Source: Phycisphaerae bacterium
GTDB taxonomy: Bacteria; Planctomycetota; Phycisphaerae; UBA1845; PWPN01
Assembly (NCBI GenBank): GCA_030372985.1
Contig: JAUCQB010000246.1
Span: 1 to 36,457, forward strand
Length of the DNA: 36,457 bases
Direction of reading: 5' to 3'
Below, in pieces: positions 7,637 to 17,586 of the stretch. How positions within the stretch are numbered: the first letter of the stretch is position 1; every line of letters begins with the position of its first letter. The position numbers and the translations under genes are program-made. The notes under the pieces are model-generated. The model was given only the letters and a program-made list of their open reading frames with translations, was not told the origin of the DNA and did not search any database.

Positions 7637-10600
7637 TCATCTCGAACGCCGCGATTCATAATCGTACCACCGTCGGCGTTTTGACCCTGCTCATCGCCGT
7701 GTTCGGCATTTACGCCTACGTGAGTCTGCCGCGCGAGGCTTCTCCCGATGTCCCGATCCCGTTCATCCTGGTGACGACCGTCTATGAGGGCGTGTCCCCC
7801 CAAGACGTCGAATCGACGGTAACGCTGAAGATCGAGAAGGAGTTGGCCGGCCTCAAGGGCGTCAAGGAGATCCGCTCCTCCAGCGCCGAGGGCATGTCGC
7901 TGATTACCATCGAGTTCATGCCCGATGTGAAGATCGACGACGCCATGCAGTATGTCCGCGACAGGCTGGACCGTGCCAAGCCTGAGTTGCCGCGCGAGGC
8001 CGAGGACCCGACCCTCACCGAAATCAATATCGCCGAGTTCCCGATCATCATGATCAGCATCTCAGGTGACATCTCGCCGGTCGCGCTCAAGCTGATCGCG
8101 GACGACCTGGAGGAGACGCTGGAGGCCGTCCCGGGAGTGTTGAATTGCGACGTGCTCGGCGGGCTCGAGCGCGAAATCCGCCTCGAAATCGACCAGGACC
8201 GGCTGAGTGCCTATGGCCTGACCATCGCGGAGATCCTCAGCCTGGTACCGGCCGAGAACGTCAACATTTCCGCCGGCAGTCTGGAGACGCCGGGTACGAA
8301 GTTCAACGTCCGCGTCCCCGCCGAGTTCGTGGAACCGGAGGAGGTGGACAAGCTGGTCATCGCCGTGCGCGAGGATCGGCCGATTTACCTGACCGACGTC
8401 GCCGGCGTGCGGGACACCTTCAAGGACCGCGTGGGTTACGCACGCCTCTGGACGCCCGTGACCGACGGGGACGGGCCGCCGCGCCTGGCCGGCTCGGAGA
8501 CCATTACCGTCACCGTGCAGAAGCGGGTCGGCGAAAACATCCTGTTCATCGCCGAAGCGGTCAAGCACGTCATCTCCGAGTTCCGGCGCCGCGTGCCGGC
8601 CGACGTGCGCTTCGACATCACCCTCGATCAATCCAAGGACATCCGCCTGACGATTCTTGACCTGGAGAACAACTTGGCGTCCGGCATGATTCTCGTGGTG
8701 GGTGTGCTGCTGCTGGCCATGGGTTGGCGGCCAAGCCTGATTGTGGCCGTCGAGATTCCCCTGAGCATGCTGCTGAGCATGGTGGTCCTGCAACTGCTCG
8801 GGTACACGCTCAATATGATCGTTCTGTACAGCCTGGTCATGGCCGTCGGCATGGTCGTCGACAACGCGATCGTGATCGTGGAGAACATCTACCGCCACTA
8901 CACGCTGACGGGCAACCGCGTGCAGGCGGCTCTGACCGGTACCGCCGAGGTCGCTTGGCCGGTGATCACCTCCACCCTGACAACCGTCGTCGCCTTTGCC
9001 CCGATGGGCTTCTGGCCCGGCATCATGGGCGAGTTCATGAAATACCTGCCCATCACGCTGATCATCACCCTGCTGTCCTCGCTGTTCGTGGCCCTGGTGA
9101 TCAACCCGACGCTCAGCTCTATCTTTGTCAAGGGCCGACTCAAGCAGGGAAATCAGCAAAGCCGTTTTATGCGCGGTTACCGACGGTTGCTGAACGTGGC
9201 CGTCACTCATTACCTTGCCACGCCGGCGCTGATGTCTCTGGTTCTGGTCAGCCTGGCGTGGTTGTATGTCAAGCGGGCGCACGGCATCGAGCTCTTCCCC
9301 GATGCTGACCCGCGCCGCGCGATCATCAGCCTGCGTTGCCCGCAGGGGACGAACATCCGGGAAACCGACCGTCTGACGCGGCTGGTCGAGGAGCGCCTTC
9401 AGCGCTTTGCAGCCGATTTTGAACGGGTGATCACCAACGTCGGTTCGGGCAGCGGCGACTTCCTGTCCGGAGGCACGGGCGGCACCGGCGAGCACCTGGC
9501 GACCGTCACGCTGGAATTCCGCGACTATACGGTCCGCGAGCGCCCGTCGGCGCAGGCTATCGCCGAGATTCGCCATGCCCTGTCGGACATCGCCGGCACC
9601 GAAATCAAGGTGTCCAAAGAGGAGGAAGGTCCTCCCACCGGCGCGGCCGTCACCGTCCGCGTGATGGGCGAGGATTTCAAGACCCTGGAAGATCTCAGTG
9701 AGCGGGCCAGGCAACTCATCGCCGACGTCCCGGGGCTGGTCAACCTGCGCAGCGACCACGAAGCCGCACGACCGGAGCTGTCGTTCCGCGTCAACCGGCG
9801 CCGGGCCATGATGCTCGGTGTGAATACGGCCATTGTCGGCAACTATCTGAAGACGGCGATCTTCGGTACCGAGGTCGGCAAGTACCGGCAATTCAACGAC
9901 GAATACGATATCACCGTTCGATTGCCCCCCGAACAGCGAGAGAACGTTGACGACCTGTTTCGCCTCCGGCTGCCCAACAGCCTGGGGGCCTCCGTGCCGC
10001 TCAGTTCGCTGGGTGAATTCAGTTACACCGGCGGCTTCGGCACGATCAGCCGGGTCAACCAGAAGCGCGTGATCACGCTGACCGCCGACGCCGAAGGCCG
10101 GCTGAGCACCGAGGTGCTCGCCGAGGTCCAGGGCCGCCTGGCGACGCTCACCGCCGACTTACCTTTCGGCTATGAGATCAGCTACGCCGGCGAGAAGGAG
10201 GAGCAAGACAAGGCTCAGGCGTTCCTGAGTCGTGCTTTCGTGGTTGCGCTGTTGTTGATCGCCCTCATTCTCGTCGCTCAGTTCAACACGCTGACCGTTC
10301 CTGCCATCATCATGACGACCGTCATTCTCTCGCTCGTTGGCGTGTTCGCAGGTCTTCTCATCCACGCCATGCCCTTCGGAGTCATCATGACCGGCATCGG
10401 GGTCATCAGTCTGGCCGGCATCGTGGTCAACAACGCGATCGTGCTGCTGGACTACACCCGGCAGTTGCAGGATCGGGGCATGGACGTGATCACCGCCTCC
10501 GTGGAGGCCGGTGCGACCCGGCTCCGGCCGGTGATGCTCACGGCGGTCACCACCATCCTTGGCCTGGTCCCGATGGCCATCGGGGTTAGCTACGATTTCC

Positions 10601-10839
10601 ACACCTTCTCGTGGAGCACCCGCAGCGAATCCAGCCAGTGGTGGGCCAGCATGGCGATTGCGGTCATCTACGGGCTCGGCTTTGCCACGCTGCTTACCCT
10701 TGTCGTGGTGCCCAGTCTGTACGTGCTGTCCGTGCGGTTCACGGAAGGCCTTACCCGGTTCTGGCGAGGCCGGTGTCAGGCATCCTGTGCCAGCGAAGCG
10801 GTAAGTACCATCCAGCCGCCCCCGATGGAGGGCGGATAA
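7633..10839 (+). CDS. RND-family efflux pump inner-membrane subunit (AcrB/HAE type)
   Basis: This 1068-residue protein is a proton-driven resistance-nodulation-division pump. It has the usual duplicated architecture: TM1 near residues 12-30, a first porter/docking domain from SLPREASPDVPIP, TMs 2-6 from about 348, a second large periplasmic domain, and TMs 8-12 from about 870. The TM4 proton-relay motif reads GMVVDNAIVIVEN with D410 and N411, where AcrB has two aspartates; the VDN form is common in the family. The start is GTG in a GTGA overlap with the adaptor stop. No outer-membrane factor gene follows, so the pump must share a channel encoded elsewhere. The substrate is unknown. Confidence 0.94.
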   Translation: MIISNAAIHNRTTVGVLTLLIAVFGIYAYVSLPREASPDVPIPFILVTTVYEGVSPQDVESTVTLKIEKELAGLKGVKEIRSSSAEGMSLITIEFMPDVKIDDAMQYVRDRLDRAKPELPREAEDPTLTEINIAEFPIIMISISGDISPVALKLIADDLEETLEAVPGVLNCDVLGGLEREIRLEIDQDRLSAYGLTIAEILSLVPAENVNISAGSLETPGTKFNVRVPAEFVEPEEVDKLVIAVREDRPIYLTDVAGVRDTFKDRVGYARLWTPVTDGDGPPRLAGSETITVTVQKRVGENILFIAEAVKHVISEFRRRVPADVRFDITLDQSKDIRLTILDLENNLASGMILVVGVLLLAMGWRPSLIVAVEIPLSMLLSMVVLQLLGYTLNMIVLYSLVMAVGMVVDNAIVIVENIYRHYTLTGNRVQAALTGTAEVAWPVITSTLTTVVAFAPMGFWPGIMGEFMKYLPITLIITLLSSLFVALVINPTLSSIFVKGRLKQGNQQSRFMRGYRRLLNVAVTHYLATPALMSLVLVSLAWLYVKRAHGIELFPDADPRRAIISLRCPQGTNIRETDRLTRLVEERLQRFAADFERVITNVGSGSGDFLSGGTGGTGEHLATVTLEFRDYTVRERPSAQAIAEIRHALSDIAGTEIKVSKEEEGPPTGAAVTVRVMGEDFKTLEDLSERARQLIADVPGLVNLRSDHEAARPELSFRVNRRRAMMLGVNTAIVGNYLKTAIFGTEVGKYRQFNDEYDITVRLPPEQRENVDDLFRLRLPNSLGASVPLSSLGEFSYTGGFGTISRVNQKRVITLTADAEGRLSTEVLAEVQGRLATLTADLPFGYEISYAGEKEEQDKAQAFLSRAFVVALLLIALILVAQFNTLTVPAIIMTTVILSLVGVFAGLLIHAMPFGVIMTGIGVISLAGIVVNNAIVLLDYTRQLQDRGMDVITASVEAGATRLRPVMLTAVTTILGLVPMAIGVSYDFHTFSWSTRSESSQWWASMAIAVIYGLGFATLLTLVVVPSLYVLSVRFTEGLTRFWRGRCQASCASEAVSTIQPPPMEGG

Positions 10840-10868
10840 TCCTGCGCATCGGCACCGGCTTCGTGCCC

Positions 10869-13691
10869 TTATGGCCTGCAATCCTCGCTACCGGGAATCC
10901 CCGGGCCGGATACACAGTTCTGCAGGATGATCAGATCGGACGGGCCGATACCGGGGCTGCCGTCCAGTTCAGCGGCGCTGCAGGCCGGATCGTTTGAGGG
11001 CACGCCCGCAGGCGTCAGGCACGACTGGAACAATCCGAAATCGATCTGGTCGACATCGCCGTCACGATCCATGTCGCCCAGGATGCGCACGGGGCACCCA
11101 TCAGCGCCCACCGCCGCGCCGGGCACCGTGTGAGGGCAGTCGTCACAAACATCGCCCAGGCCGTCGCTGTCCTCATCGGCCTGGTCGGGGTTATGGTTGA
11201 TCGGGCAATTATCGACCGGCCCGTCGACGTTGTCGAAATCGATGTCCTCGCCGTGGCTGCAGAAGAACACGTTGAGGCTGTATGCCTCCGCCGGGAAAGA
11301 AGCGGTTGTTCGCACAGGGTTGGTTGCCGACATGAGCAGCCGGCCGGTGGTCACATCGGTCAGTGTCTGGCCGTCCGGGACCGGGCCGGCGAAGTTCAGC
11401 GTGATGGTGCGGGCGGTCGGTGAGTCATTGATGACTGCCAGGCGATCACGATACCAGCGAGCCACGATTTCGTCAGGGACAGAGGGTTCAGTCGTGCCGT
11501 CGAACGGGACCGGTGTCACCGCCGGCAACGCGCGGAACGCCTGGGCGAACTTGCGGATGTCGGCTTCGTGACCGAGCGTCGGGCGGTTCCAGCCGAGCCA
11601 GGTCATTGTGTCGGGATCCTGGCGGCGGACAGACATGACGGCTCCGGCGAAGAAGGCCCGGCCGGAAGCCGCCGGCGTCGTCGTGCGGAACCCGTCGGGA
11701 GGACCGCCGAACTCGAAATAGGGGTTGAACGTCTCTTCCCAGTAGTTCTGGTAGAAATCGCAGGACCGGCCCTCCGCGGTGCGATACATTTCCGGCAAGC
11801 CCGGGGCGTAGTGAAACAGGCGATAGTTGGCGTGATTGCTTCCCCAGGGGCTGCCCCATCGAGTCAAGCTGTAGAATCGATCCTCGGCCACCATCATCCC
11901 GCGCGAAATCACGATGCCCGTGTCGTGGACGAACAGGTTCGGATCGTAGCCGTGATGCCGCAGCAGGTTGTACGGCGTCTCGCCGTCGGCCCATTCGATG
12001 TTCGTTCCCGGCGTCTCGGAGGGCAGATCGCACTGGACGTAGAAGATCAGGTCCGGGCGATAGCTCTTGACCAGATCGCGGCAGGCAAGCCAGAACTGCC
12101 GCGTCCGCAGGCAGCGCCAGTTGATCCACGATTCCCACTCGGAGGGACGGCCAACCAGCCATGCGTAAGCCGTGCCTGGCGGGGAGGTCGGCACAAGGCT
12201 GCCGGTGTCGTACTTGAACTGCTCCAGGTTCCAAGTGGAGTAGCCCGAGAGTCGAGCTCCCCGCCGTCCGTCGTCGTCGGAGCAGTAACAGGTGCCAATT
12301 TTCCCATTGACGCGAATCCCGATGCCGCGGACGGCCGGGCTGGAACCGCAGCGAAAGGCGATTTCCGACAGCATTCCGAAGATGATCTGTTGCGTTTCGG
12401 GGTGCAGGGGATCGGGAACCGGCCTGCCAAACGCCCGGGTGAGCTGGTCGTCCGTGCCGAGCTGGTACGCCTCGGTCGGCAGGCTGTACGCGAGCGAGGT
12501 GACCAGCGGCACCAGTTGAATGCCTTCCGACTGCGCGACCGGTGGCAACTCAGCGAGGAGATCCCCGGCCGAATTCCACGCGAGGTAGCTGCTGCCGCTG
12601 TACCAGGTTCTGACGCTGCGGTCGGCGCCGTTGACGGCGTTGAAGGCGAGGTAATTGAATCCGCAGTACTTGAGATGCCGCACCATCCGCCGCAGGCTTT
12701 CCTGGCGATGGCTCAGCAGCCGGGGGGGTGTGCCGTAGTGGGCATAGAAATACCATGGGTGGGTCACGTGCAGCCCGATGCGGCGTTCCTCGGCCGGGTC
12801 ATTGGGCGGGGTCAACGAGAGCATCCGGGACTCCATGGAGTCTGTGAATGTGAAGATCCACATTCGTGAAACGGCCCCGCCGTCGGTGGATGTGCGTTGA
12901 AGGTTGCACCCAAGACTGGAAACCACGACCCGGGCCTTGGCGGTCTTGGCATGGAAGATCATGCTGATGTTGAAGGGCTGGTTGTCAACAGGCAGCTCGC
13001 GGCCGGTGTAGACGGTCAGGCCGACATCGGGCCCGAAGCACGGTCCCTGCTCGATCTTACCGATGTTCGTCTCGTACCATGGCTCGCCCCACGGGGCGAT
13101 GGTCGGTTCGCCGGCATAAGGAGACGCCCACGGCAGACCCGGCCCGAAGACGATGTCGTCCGGATGGTGGATGATCAGGCTGGTGTATCGCTCCTGGTCA
13201 TTGGACGACTCGGCGACGAGCAGATGCGGGACGCCGGCCGTGCCGCCCGTGTCGACATCATACGAGTAATAGTAGGTGGCGAAGCCGTCGTCTGGTGCGG
13301 CCGTCACGCGAAACGTCCTGCCGCTGATGCTCATGAGCCGCGACGGTTTGTTGGGGTGCGGCGAGTCTGCCCACAGGTTCGCATCGGTGAAACCATGGTC
13401 CGTCTGGCTGCAATCCACGTAATCCGTCAGAGCCACGACCACCGGGGCAGGCACGGCCGCCGCGTCGTAGTTGTCGATCATGCGTTTCTTCAGATCGGGT
13501 AGGGCAACGCCCGGATGGGCGGCGTTGTGGGCGGCCAGATTCACATAGTGAACGCACTCATCATCCACCGCGCGATAGACCACGCCGCCGCAGTCGATCG
13601 TGAAATCGCCGGTGACGGTACAGACAGCCATGGCACCGCCGGCCGATGCCAACAACGCTGATAGAGCCAGATATCCTCCAAACCTGCTCAC
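10869..13691 (-). CDS. Large secreted protein of unrecognised family, TSP3 repeat and dockerin-like tail (paralogue A)
   Basis: This ~940-residue secreted protein has a signal peptide (GGYLALSALLASAGGAMA) and an ~800-residue core nearly collinear with the neighbour at 13739-17554. The N-terminal ~270 residues are beta-rich with several cysteines. From RIGLHVTHPWYFYAHYGTPP onward it reads like a TIM-barrel hydrolase (HLKYCGFNYLAFNAVNGADR, VRGIGIRVNGKIGTCY, NIEWADGETPYNLLRHHGYD), then a beta domain with LAVINDSPTARTITLNF. I cannot place it in a GH family or name catalytic residues. The end carries a thrombospondin type 3-like calcium repeat (DNCPINHNPDQADEDSDGLG) and a dockerin-like pair whose second loop is degenerate. 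I aligned the start to the paralogue at GTG 13691, with GGGGG upstream; GTG 13709 is possible. Confidence 0.85.
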   Translation of the reverse strand: MSRFGGYLALSALLASAGGAMAVCTVTGDFTIDCGGVVYRAVDDECVHYVNLAAHNAAHPGVALPDLKKRMIDNYDAAAVPAPVVVALTDYVDCSQTDHGFTDANLWADSPHPNKPSRLMSISGRTFRVTAAPDDGFATYYYSYDVDTGGTAGVPHLLVAESSNDQERYTSLIIHHPDDIVFGPGLPWASPYAGEPTIAPWGEPWYETNIGKIEQGPCFGPDVGLTVYTGRELPVDNQPFNISMIFHAKTAKARVVVSSLGCNLQRTSTDGGAVSRMWIFTFTDSMESRMLSLTPPNDPAEERRIGLHVTHPWYFYAHYGTPPRLLSHRQESLRRMVRHLKYCGFNYLAFNAVNGADRSVRTWYSGSSYLAWNSAGDLLAELPPVAQSEGIQLVPLVTSLAYSLPTEAYQLGTDDQLTRAFGRPVPDPLHPETQQIIFGMLSEIAFRCGSSPAVRGIGIRVNGKIGTCYCSDDDGRRGARLSGYSTWNLEQFKYDTGSLVPTSPPGTAYAWLVGRPSEWESWINWRCLRTRQFWLACRDLVKSYRPDLIFYVQCDLPSETPGTNIEWADGETPYNLLRHHGYDPNLFVHDTGIVISRGMMVAEDRFYSLTRWGSPWGSNHANYRLFHYAPGLPEMYRTAEGRSCDFYQNYWEETFNPYFEFGGPPDGFRTTTPAASGRAFFAGAVMSVRRQDPDTMTWLGWNRPTLGHEADIRKFAQAFRALPAVTPVPFDGTTEPSVPDEIVARWYRDRLAVINDSPTARTITLNFAGPVPDGQTLTDVTTGRLLMSATNPVRTTASFPAEAYSLNVFFCSHGEDIDFDNVDGPVDNCPINHNPDQADEDSDGLGDVCDDCPHTVPGAAVGADGCPVRILGDMDRDGDVDQIDFGLFQSCLTPAGVPSNDPACSAAELDGSPGIGPSDLIILQNCVSGPGIPGSEDCRP

Positions 13692-13738
13692 AAAAGCCCC
13701 CGACAACACATGCGCGGCGTTCTCACGCGATCATCGAC

Positions 13739-16700
13739 TCAATCCGCGGCGCAGGTTGAGTTCCCCGGCACGCCCGCTCCGCTCACGCAGCGCTGGAACA
13801 TGCCGAAGTCGCCCTGATCCACATCCTTATCACTGTCCAGGTCGGCGGTGTCGCAGCCTGCAGGCGGCGGCCCGAGTCCGGGGCCGGTGGCACAGTCTGC
13901 AAAGAGCTCGTAGTCTGCGACGTCCACGTCGCCATCGCCGTCCATGTCGGCCGGGATAGGCGGCGGCGGAACCGAGGTGACGCTGAAGGCCAGATTGTCC
14001 ATGTTGGCCATCGTCCACCACCAGCCGCTGTCATTGAAAAGATGCGCCCGGACGGCCAGGCCGCGAAGGCCGGTTACCCCGGTCACGGTGCCGCTGGCCG
14101 AGAACGGATAGAAGTTCACCTTGTCGTTGCCCGTGTAGGTGCCGTCGATATTGGCCACTGCCTGGTAGTGGTCGCAACTGGAGATGTTCGCCGGTTCGGA
14201 GCCGTCATTCATCCAACCGATCTCCCAGACCTGGTGCACGCCGCTGGGGTTGGGATTGTCCTCGTGTGTGCAATGAAGCTGGACGTACGCATTGAGTTGC
14301 CAGTTGGCCGCGGTGGCGGCCTGTTTCCAGTTGCCCGTCCCGACCACCTGGCCCAGATAGAAGTCCATCTTCAGACCATTGGTGATTTTCCCGCCGAAGT
14401 GAGTGCCGAAGGTGGTGCGCGGGCCCCATGGATTCGTGTTGTCCAGCGGCGGATTGTCGGGCCCTTCGCCGCTGACCCATACGATCTCCCATCCGTTGTA
14501 TGATCCGCCGGAGTCCTCGAAGCTGGGGTTGCTGACTCCCGGCACAGGCGGAGACGGAATGGTGTAGGTCCAGCTATCCCCGCTGAAGGGTGTGCCTGTG
14601 AGATCCTGTATCCCTCCGGGACCGAGGCTCACGGATACCTCGCCGATGCCCGGCTGGGCAAAGCCGCCGAACACGTATGGACCGGCCCCGCTGCCGGCGA
14701 GAGTTGTGGCCGCCGAGCCGTTGATCGTCAGATCACCGGCGTCGACGCCGGTCACGGTCTTGGAGAAGGTCACGCTGACGTACGACAGGCTGCCGACCAC
14801 TGCCCCTCGCGCGGGCGATTCGTCGGCCACGACTGGTGGCACACTCGCCAGACTGACCGGTTTGGTCCGAGCATACTGCCCGCCGTCGGCTGTGATCGTC
14901 AGCGTCACGTCGTAGGTCCCGAAGCCGGCGTACGTGTGCTGCGGATTCGGGCCGCTGCCGCTGCTGCCGTCGCCGAAATCCCAGGCCCACGCGGTGATAT
15001 TCGTTGCCGTTGAGGCATCGTGGAACTGCACGGTTAACGGTGGCTCCGACGGGAGTGCATCGGTGGTGAAGTCCGCAGCCGGTGTGGCCTGTGCGTAGAG
15101 GAAGGTGGTCAGACTGTAGGCCTCGGCCGAGAACGACGGGTGTTGCCGCTCGGTCTGATTCGCGGTGACGAGCTTACGGCCGGTCACGAGGTCGGTCAGC
15201 TCGTAGCCGGCCGTCACCGGCTGGGCGAAGTGAAGCGTGATGGTGCGAGCGCTGCTCGTGTCGTTGATCACCGCCAGCCGGTCGCCATGCCAGCGAGCTA
15301 TGACTTCGTCGATGGCGGGATCGATCGTGCCGTTGAACGCCGTCGGCGTCACCATGGGCAGCGCCCGAAACGCCTGGGCAAACTTGCGCAGGTCGGCCTC
15401 GTGGCCCAGCGTCGGGCGGTTCCAGCCGAGCCAGGTGATCGTATCGGGATCCTGGCGGCGCAGGCCCATGGTCGCCCCCGCGAAGAACGCCCGCCCCGGT
15501 GCGGCCGGTGTGTGTGTGCGGAAAAAGCCATTGGGGTCTCCGCACGAGCCGAACTCCCAATACGGGTTGAACGTTTCCTCCCAGTAGTTCTGGTACATCT
15601 CGCAGGCCCGGCCGGCGGCCGTGCGGTACAGTTCGGCCAGGCCGGGGGCGAAGTGGAACAGCCGGTAGTTGTCAGAGTTCGAGCCCCAAGGCGAGCCCCA
15701 CCGGGTGGAGACGTAGAAGCGGTCCTCGGCCACCATCATCCCGCGCGAAATCACGATGCCCGTGTCGTTGACGAACAGGTTCGGATCGTAGCCGTGATGC
15801 CGCAGCAGGTTATACAGCGTTTCGCCGGAGGCCCATTCGATGTTCGTGCCCGGCGTCTCGGATGGCAGGTCGCACTGGACGCAGAAAATCAGGTCGGAGC
15901 GATAGGTCTTGATCAGATCGCGGCAGGCCAGCCAGAACTCGCGGGTCTTCTGGCACCGCCAGTTGATCCAGCTCTCCCATTCAGCCGGCCGGGCGGTCAG
16001 CCAGTTGTACGCGGTCCCGGGCGGCGACGTCGGCACCCCGCTGCCGGTGGCGTTCTTGAACTGCTGAAGGTCCCACGAAGAGTAACCCGAGAGCCTGGCA
16101 CCTCGGCTCCCGTCGTCGTCAGAGGTGTAACAGGTTCCGATCTTGCCGTTGACCCGGATGCCGATGCCGCGGACGGATGGGTTCGATGCGCACCGCGTCG
16201 CAATCTCGCTCAGCAGATTCTGGGTAAGCTGCTGCACCTCGGGCCGGAGCGGATCGAGTGTCGGGCTGCCGAACGCCCGGGTGTAGTCGTTGTCGGTCCC
16301 CAACTGGTAGGAGGTGTTGCTGAAGGTCAGTCCGCCCGAGTACGTGGGGACTGTGAGCGACGTAATGATCGGAACAAGCTGAATCCCCTCCGCCTGGGCG
16401 ATCGGCGGCAGCTCCGCCAGCAGATCCCCGGCCGAATTCCAGGGAAAATGCGCGCTGCCTTCGTACCACGCCTTGCCGCTGCGGTCGGAGCCGTTGATGG
16501 CATTGAACGCGATGTAGTTGAATCCGCAGTACTTGAAGTGCTGGACCATCCGCTGAAGCTCCGTCTGGCGATGAGCCAAGGTCCGCACAGGTGTGCCGTG
16601 GTGGGCGTAGAAGTACCACGGGTGAGTCATGTAAACGCCGACGCGGCGCTGCGAGCCGGGATCGCCCGGCAGGACCATCGCGGGATAGCGAGCGGACATT

Positions 16701-17554
16701 TCGTCGACGAACCTGAACACCCACATTCGCGAGACCGCTCCGCCGTCGGTGCCGCTGCGCGTGAGATTGCACCCCAGGCTGCTCACCACCACGCGGGCGG
16801 TGGCGGTTTTGGCGTGAAAGACCATGCTGATGTTGAACGGCTGGTTGTCGATGGGCAGCTCCCGCCCGGTGTATACGGCCAGGCCGACATCCGGCCCGAA
16901 AACCGATCCCTCCTGCGTGTGGATCGGGTTCTGCTCCCACCACGGGTCTCCCCACGGATTGATGGTGGGCTCGCCGGTGTAAGGGGGCGCCCAGGGTTGT
17001 CCGGGGTTGATGACGATGCCGTCCGGATGATGGATTGCCAGGCTGGTGTAGCGTTCCTGGTCATTGGAGGACTCGGCGACGAGCAGGTGCGGCACCCCTG
17101 CCGTCCCGCCCGTGGCCACGTCGTACGAGTAGTAGTAGGTGGCAAACCCGTCATCAGGGGCCGCGGTCACGCGGAACGTCCTGCCGCTGATGTTCATCAG
17201 TCGCGACGGCTGGTTGGGGTGCGGCGACACAGAGCAGAGGTTGGCTTCAGCGAAATTGTGGCTGGTCTGCGTGCAGTCGACGTGGTCGGTGAGCTCCACC
17301 ACGACCGGGGCCGGCACCGCCGCCGCGTCGTAGTTGTCGATGATGCGTTTCTTCAAGTCGGGCAGGGTAACGCCCGGATGGGCCGCGTTGTGGGCGGCCA
17401 GATTCACATAGTGAACGCATTCATCATCCACCGCGCGATAGACCACGCCGTCGCAGTCGATCGTGAAATCGCCGGTGACGGTACAGACGGCCCAAGCACC
17501 GCCGGTCGATACCAGGAACGCTGCCAGGGCCAGATATCCCACGAGCCTCTTCAC
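13739..17554 (-). CDS. Large secreted protein of unrecognised family, PKD, Ig-like, CBM-like and dockerin-like modules (paralogue B)
   Basis: This ~1271-residue protein shares its signal peptide region and core (about 23-822) with paralogue A, with long blocks almost identical. The C-terminus differs: a PKD domain (about 825-903, ITAWAWDFGDGSSGSGPNPQ), an SbsA/Big_5-like Ig domain (about 905-1000, VSVTFSKTVTGVDAGDLTIN), a jelly-roll, carbohydrate-binding-like domain (about 1008-1193, starting NPSFEDSGGSYNGWEIV), and a dockerin-like pair (about 1201-1271). The core appears to be a TIM-barrel hydrolase-like fold plus a beta domain; the function is not established. The GTG at 17554 has GGAGGG four bases upstream. 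It begins 32 nt after the glycoside hydrolase gene and ends 47 nt before paralogue A, so the three look cotranscribed. Confidence 0.87.
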   Translation of the reverse strand: MKRLVGYLALAAFLVSTGGAWAVCTVTGDFTIDCDGVVYRAVDDECVHYVNLAAHNAAHPGVTLPDLKKRIIDNYDAAAVPAPVVVELTDHVDCTQTSHNFAEANLCSVSPHPNQPSRLMNISGRTFRVTAAPDDGFATYYYSYDVATGGTAGVPHLLVAESSNDQERYTSLAIHHPDGIVINPGQPWAPPYTGEPTINPWGDPWWEQNPIHTQEGSVFGPDVGLAVYTGRELPIDNQPFNISMVFHAKTATARVVVSSLGCNLTRSGTDGGAVSRMWVFRFVDEMSARYPAMVLPGDPGSQRRVGVYMTHPWYFYAHHGTPVRTLAHRQTELQRMVQHFKYCGFNYIAFNAINGSDRSGKAWYEGSAHFPWNSAGDLLAELPPIAQAEGIQLVPIITSLTVPTYSGGLTFSNTSYQLGTDNDYTRAFGSPTLDPLRPEVQQLTQNLLSEIATRCASNPSVRGIGIRVNGKIGTCYTSDDDGSRGARLSGYSSWDLQQFKNATGSGVPTSPPGTAYNWLTARPAEWESWINWRCQKTREFWLACRDLIKTYRSDLIFCVQCDLPSETPGTNIEWASGETLYNLLRHHGYDPNLFVNDTGIVISRGMMVAEDRFYVSTRWGSPWGSNSDNYRLFHFAPGLAELYRTAAGRACEMYQNYWEETFNPYWEFGSCGDPNGFFRTHTPAAPGRAFFAGATMGLRRQDPDTITWLGWNRPTLGHEADLRKFAQAFRALPMVTPTAFNGTIDPAIDEVIARWHGDRLAVINDTSSARTITLHFAQPVTAGYELTDLVTGRKLVTANQTERQHPSFSAEAYSLTTFLYAQATPAADFTTDALPSEPPLTVQFHDASTATNITAWAWDFGDGSSGSGPNPQHTYAGFGTYDVTLTITADGGQYARTKPVSLASVPPVVADESPARGAVVGSLSYVSVTFSKTVTGVDAGDLTINGSAATTLAGSGAGPYVFGGFAQPGIGEVSVSLGPGGIQDLTGTPFSGDSWTYTIPSPPVPGVSNPSFEDSGGSYNGWEIVWVSGEGPDNPPLDNTNPWGPRTTFGTHFGGKITNGLKMDFYLGQVVGTGNWKQAATAANWQLNAYVQLHCTHEDNPNPSGVHQVWEIGWMNDGSEPANISSCDHYQAVANIDGTYTGNDKVNFYPFSASGTVTGVTGLRGLAVRAHLFNDSGWWWTMANMDNLAFSVTSVPPPPIPADMDGDGDVDVADYELFADCATGPGLGPPPAGCDTADLDSDKDVDQGDFGMFQRCVSGAGVPGNSTCAAD

Positions 17555-17586
17555 AATGCCCTCCACCTGGCCGGGTTCACACCGGC

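Noticed and set aside
8062..9891. 609-residue minus-strand open frame
   Set aside because: Antisense to the RND pump; dominated by Gln, His, Asp and Arg, typical of the complement of a membrane-protein gene.
10816..10835. CCGCCC/GGGCGG hairpin at the end of the RND gene as a terminator
   Set aside because: The stem lies inside the last codons and is not followed by a T-run on either strand.
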